From Runella sp. (lineage in GTDB: Bacteria; Bacteroidota; Bacteroidia; Cytophagales; Spirosomataceae), in contig JALQYJ010000038.1 in NCBI GenBank assembly GCA_023254175.1, positions 1-34,664 on the forward strand: DNA of 34,664 bases, in the 5' to 3' direction. The notes under the pieces were generated by a model, which searched no databases, had not been told where the DNA came from, and was given only the letters and a program-made list of their open reading frames with translations. Position numbers and translations under genes: made by a program. Numbering within the stretch: the first letter of the stretch is position 1; every line of letters starts with the position of its first letter. Shown here piece after piece: positions 34,161 to 34,664 of this stretch.

Positions 34161-34664
34161 CTGTCTTTAAGGCGTTTAAATACATCTATCAAGTCAGGAT
34201 TTTCAAGTACACGGTCTATCAGGTCTTTGCTGCGTTCACCTAAGAAACGGTTGTAGTCTTCTTTGCTTAAAGCTCTGATATAGTTTTGAAGCCGTTTGTG
34301 TATTATATTTCTTATGCCATAATCACGAGAAGCCATTTTTGCTCTGGCATCTTCAATTTGAGGAATCCAAAGGCGTTTATTCGCAAAGCGGTCTATGAGT
34401 ATGTTTAATTCAGAAGGCCTTAGCTTTCTGCCTAATTCTTCTGACTTTTCTTGCATTTCATCTGCAATACCAATTTCAAAAGATGCAATAAGCTTTAACA
34501 CTTCGGCATACATTGTATCTCTTGCATTATCATTGGCTTCGAGTTTTAGAATGGCTTTGTATTCTCTTACATTTTCATTAAAAATTGTATTGTAAATAGC
34601 ATCTGTGTAAATACTATATTTCATTGGCCCCATATCTAAGTATAGATTTAGGGCATTGGTAAAT
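34157..34664 (-). CDS. Unrecognised protein, 5' end beyond the window
   Basis: The frame is open from the stop at 34157-34159 to the right edge, with ten codons before the ATG at 34631-34633 (FTNALNLYLD then MGPMKYSIYT), so the gene probably continues outside. The visible 168 residues are mostly helical, with charged segments (KSEELGRKLRPSELNILIDR and SRDYGIRNIIHKRLQNYI) and no membrane region. I do not recognise a domain; it is not a Phd-like antitoxin by eye. It overlaps the Doc gene (ATGA), so the two are translationally coupled and it may neutralise or modulate that protein. Confidence 0.6.
   Translation of the reverse strand, partial: FTNALNLYLDMGPMKYSIYTDAIYNTIFNENVREYKAILKLEANDNARDTMYAEVLKLIASFEIGIADEMQEKSEELGRKLRPSELNILIDRFANKRLWIPQIEDARAKMASRDYGIRNIIHKRLQNYIRALSKEDYNRFLGERSKDLIDRVLENPDLIDVFKRLKDR

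Overview
The window looks like chromosome from a Bacteroidota bacterium, most likely a Cytophagales (Runella/Spirosoma-type) relative. The evidence is a TonB-receptor-like outer-membrane barrel, a Bacteroidota 'putative porin', DUF1080 and DUF1460 proteins, MKK...AQ-type signal peptides, and promoter -7 boxes of the TAnnTTTG type. The genus is an inference; no rRNA or tRNA gene was seen.

Positions 1-25860 are a gene-dense chromosomal backbone. In order it holds: a dienelactone hydrolase (+); two outer-membrane proteins and a DUF1080 glycoside-hydrolase-like protein (-); an M23 endopeptidase and a CvfB-like S1 protein (+); an AbgB-like M20 amidohydrolase (-); an M14 carboxypeptidase, a phytanoyl-CoA dioxygenase-like oxygenase and a YiaK-type 2,3-diketo-L-gulonate reductase (+); a radical SAM/SPASM protein and a sugar phosphate isomerase/epimerase (-); a small HTH gene cut short by an in-frame stop (+); a BaiN/HI0933-type flavoprotein (-); a membrane-anchored DNA/RNA non-specific endonuclease (+); a decayed nitrilase-family pseudogene, a DUF1460 protein and an OsmC protein (-); and a tightly coupled operon of outer-membrane protein, SGNH hydrolase and lipA, followed by a lycopene cyclase (+). 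Strong hairpins lie between several convergent or neighbouring genes.

From about 25861 to the end the sequence is visibly more AT-rich and reads like an accessory island, with all genes on the minus strand. Its left part holds a truncated transposase-like remnant and an SDR oxidoreductase / four-helix membrane protein / AraC regulator operon. Its right part is a type I restriction-modification operon. Read in transcription order it is an unrecognised gene entering from the right edge, a Doc/Fic-type toxin, HsdS, a GxxExxY nuclease-like protein and HsdR. HsdM is not in the window and is expected beyond the right edge.

The most unusual feature is a family of palindromic repeats (core GTCTGAACCTTGATT) that surrounds the GxxExxY gene and is also translated in frame inside hsdS. 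There it forms a duplicated Asn/Gln/Gly-rich module after each half of the protein, and the hsdS stop codon itself lies at the end of one copy. This arrangement suggests recombination-driven reshuffling of DNA target recognition domains and repeat-associated mobility of the GxxExxY gene. The restriction operon also encodes a toxin-like protein that could act as a second defence layer.
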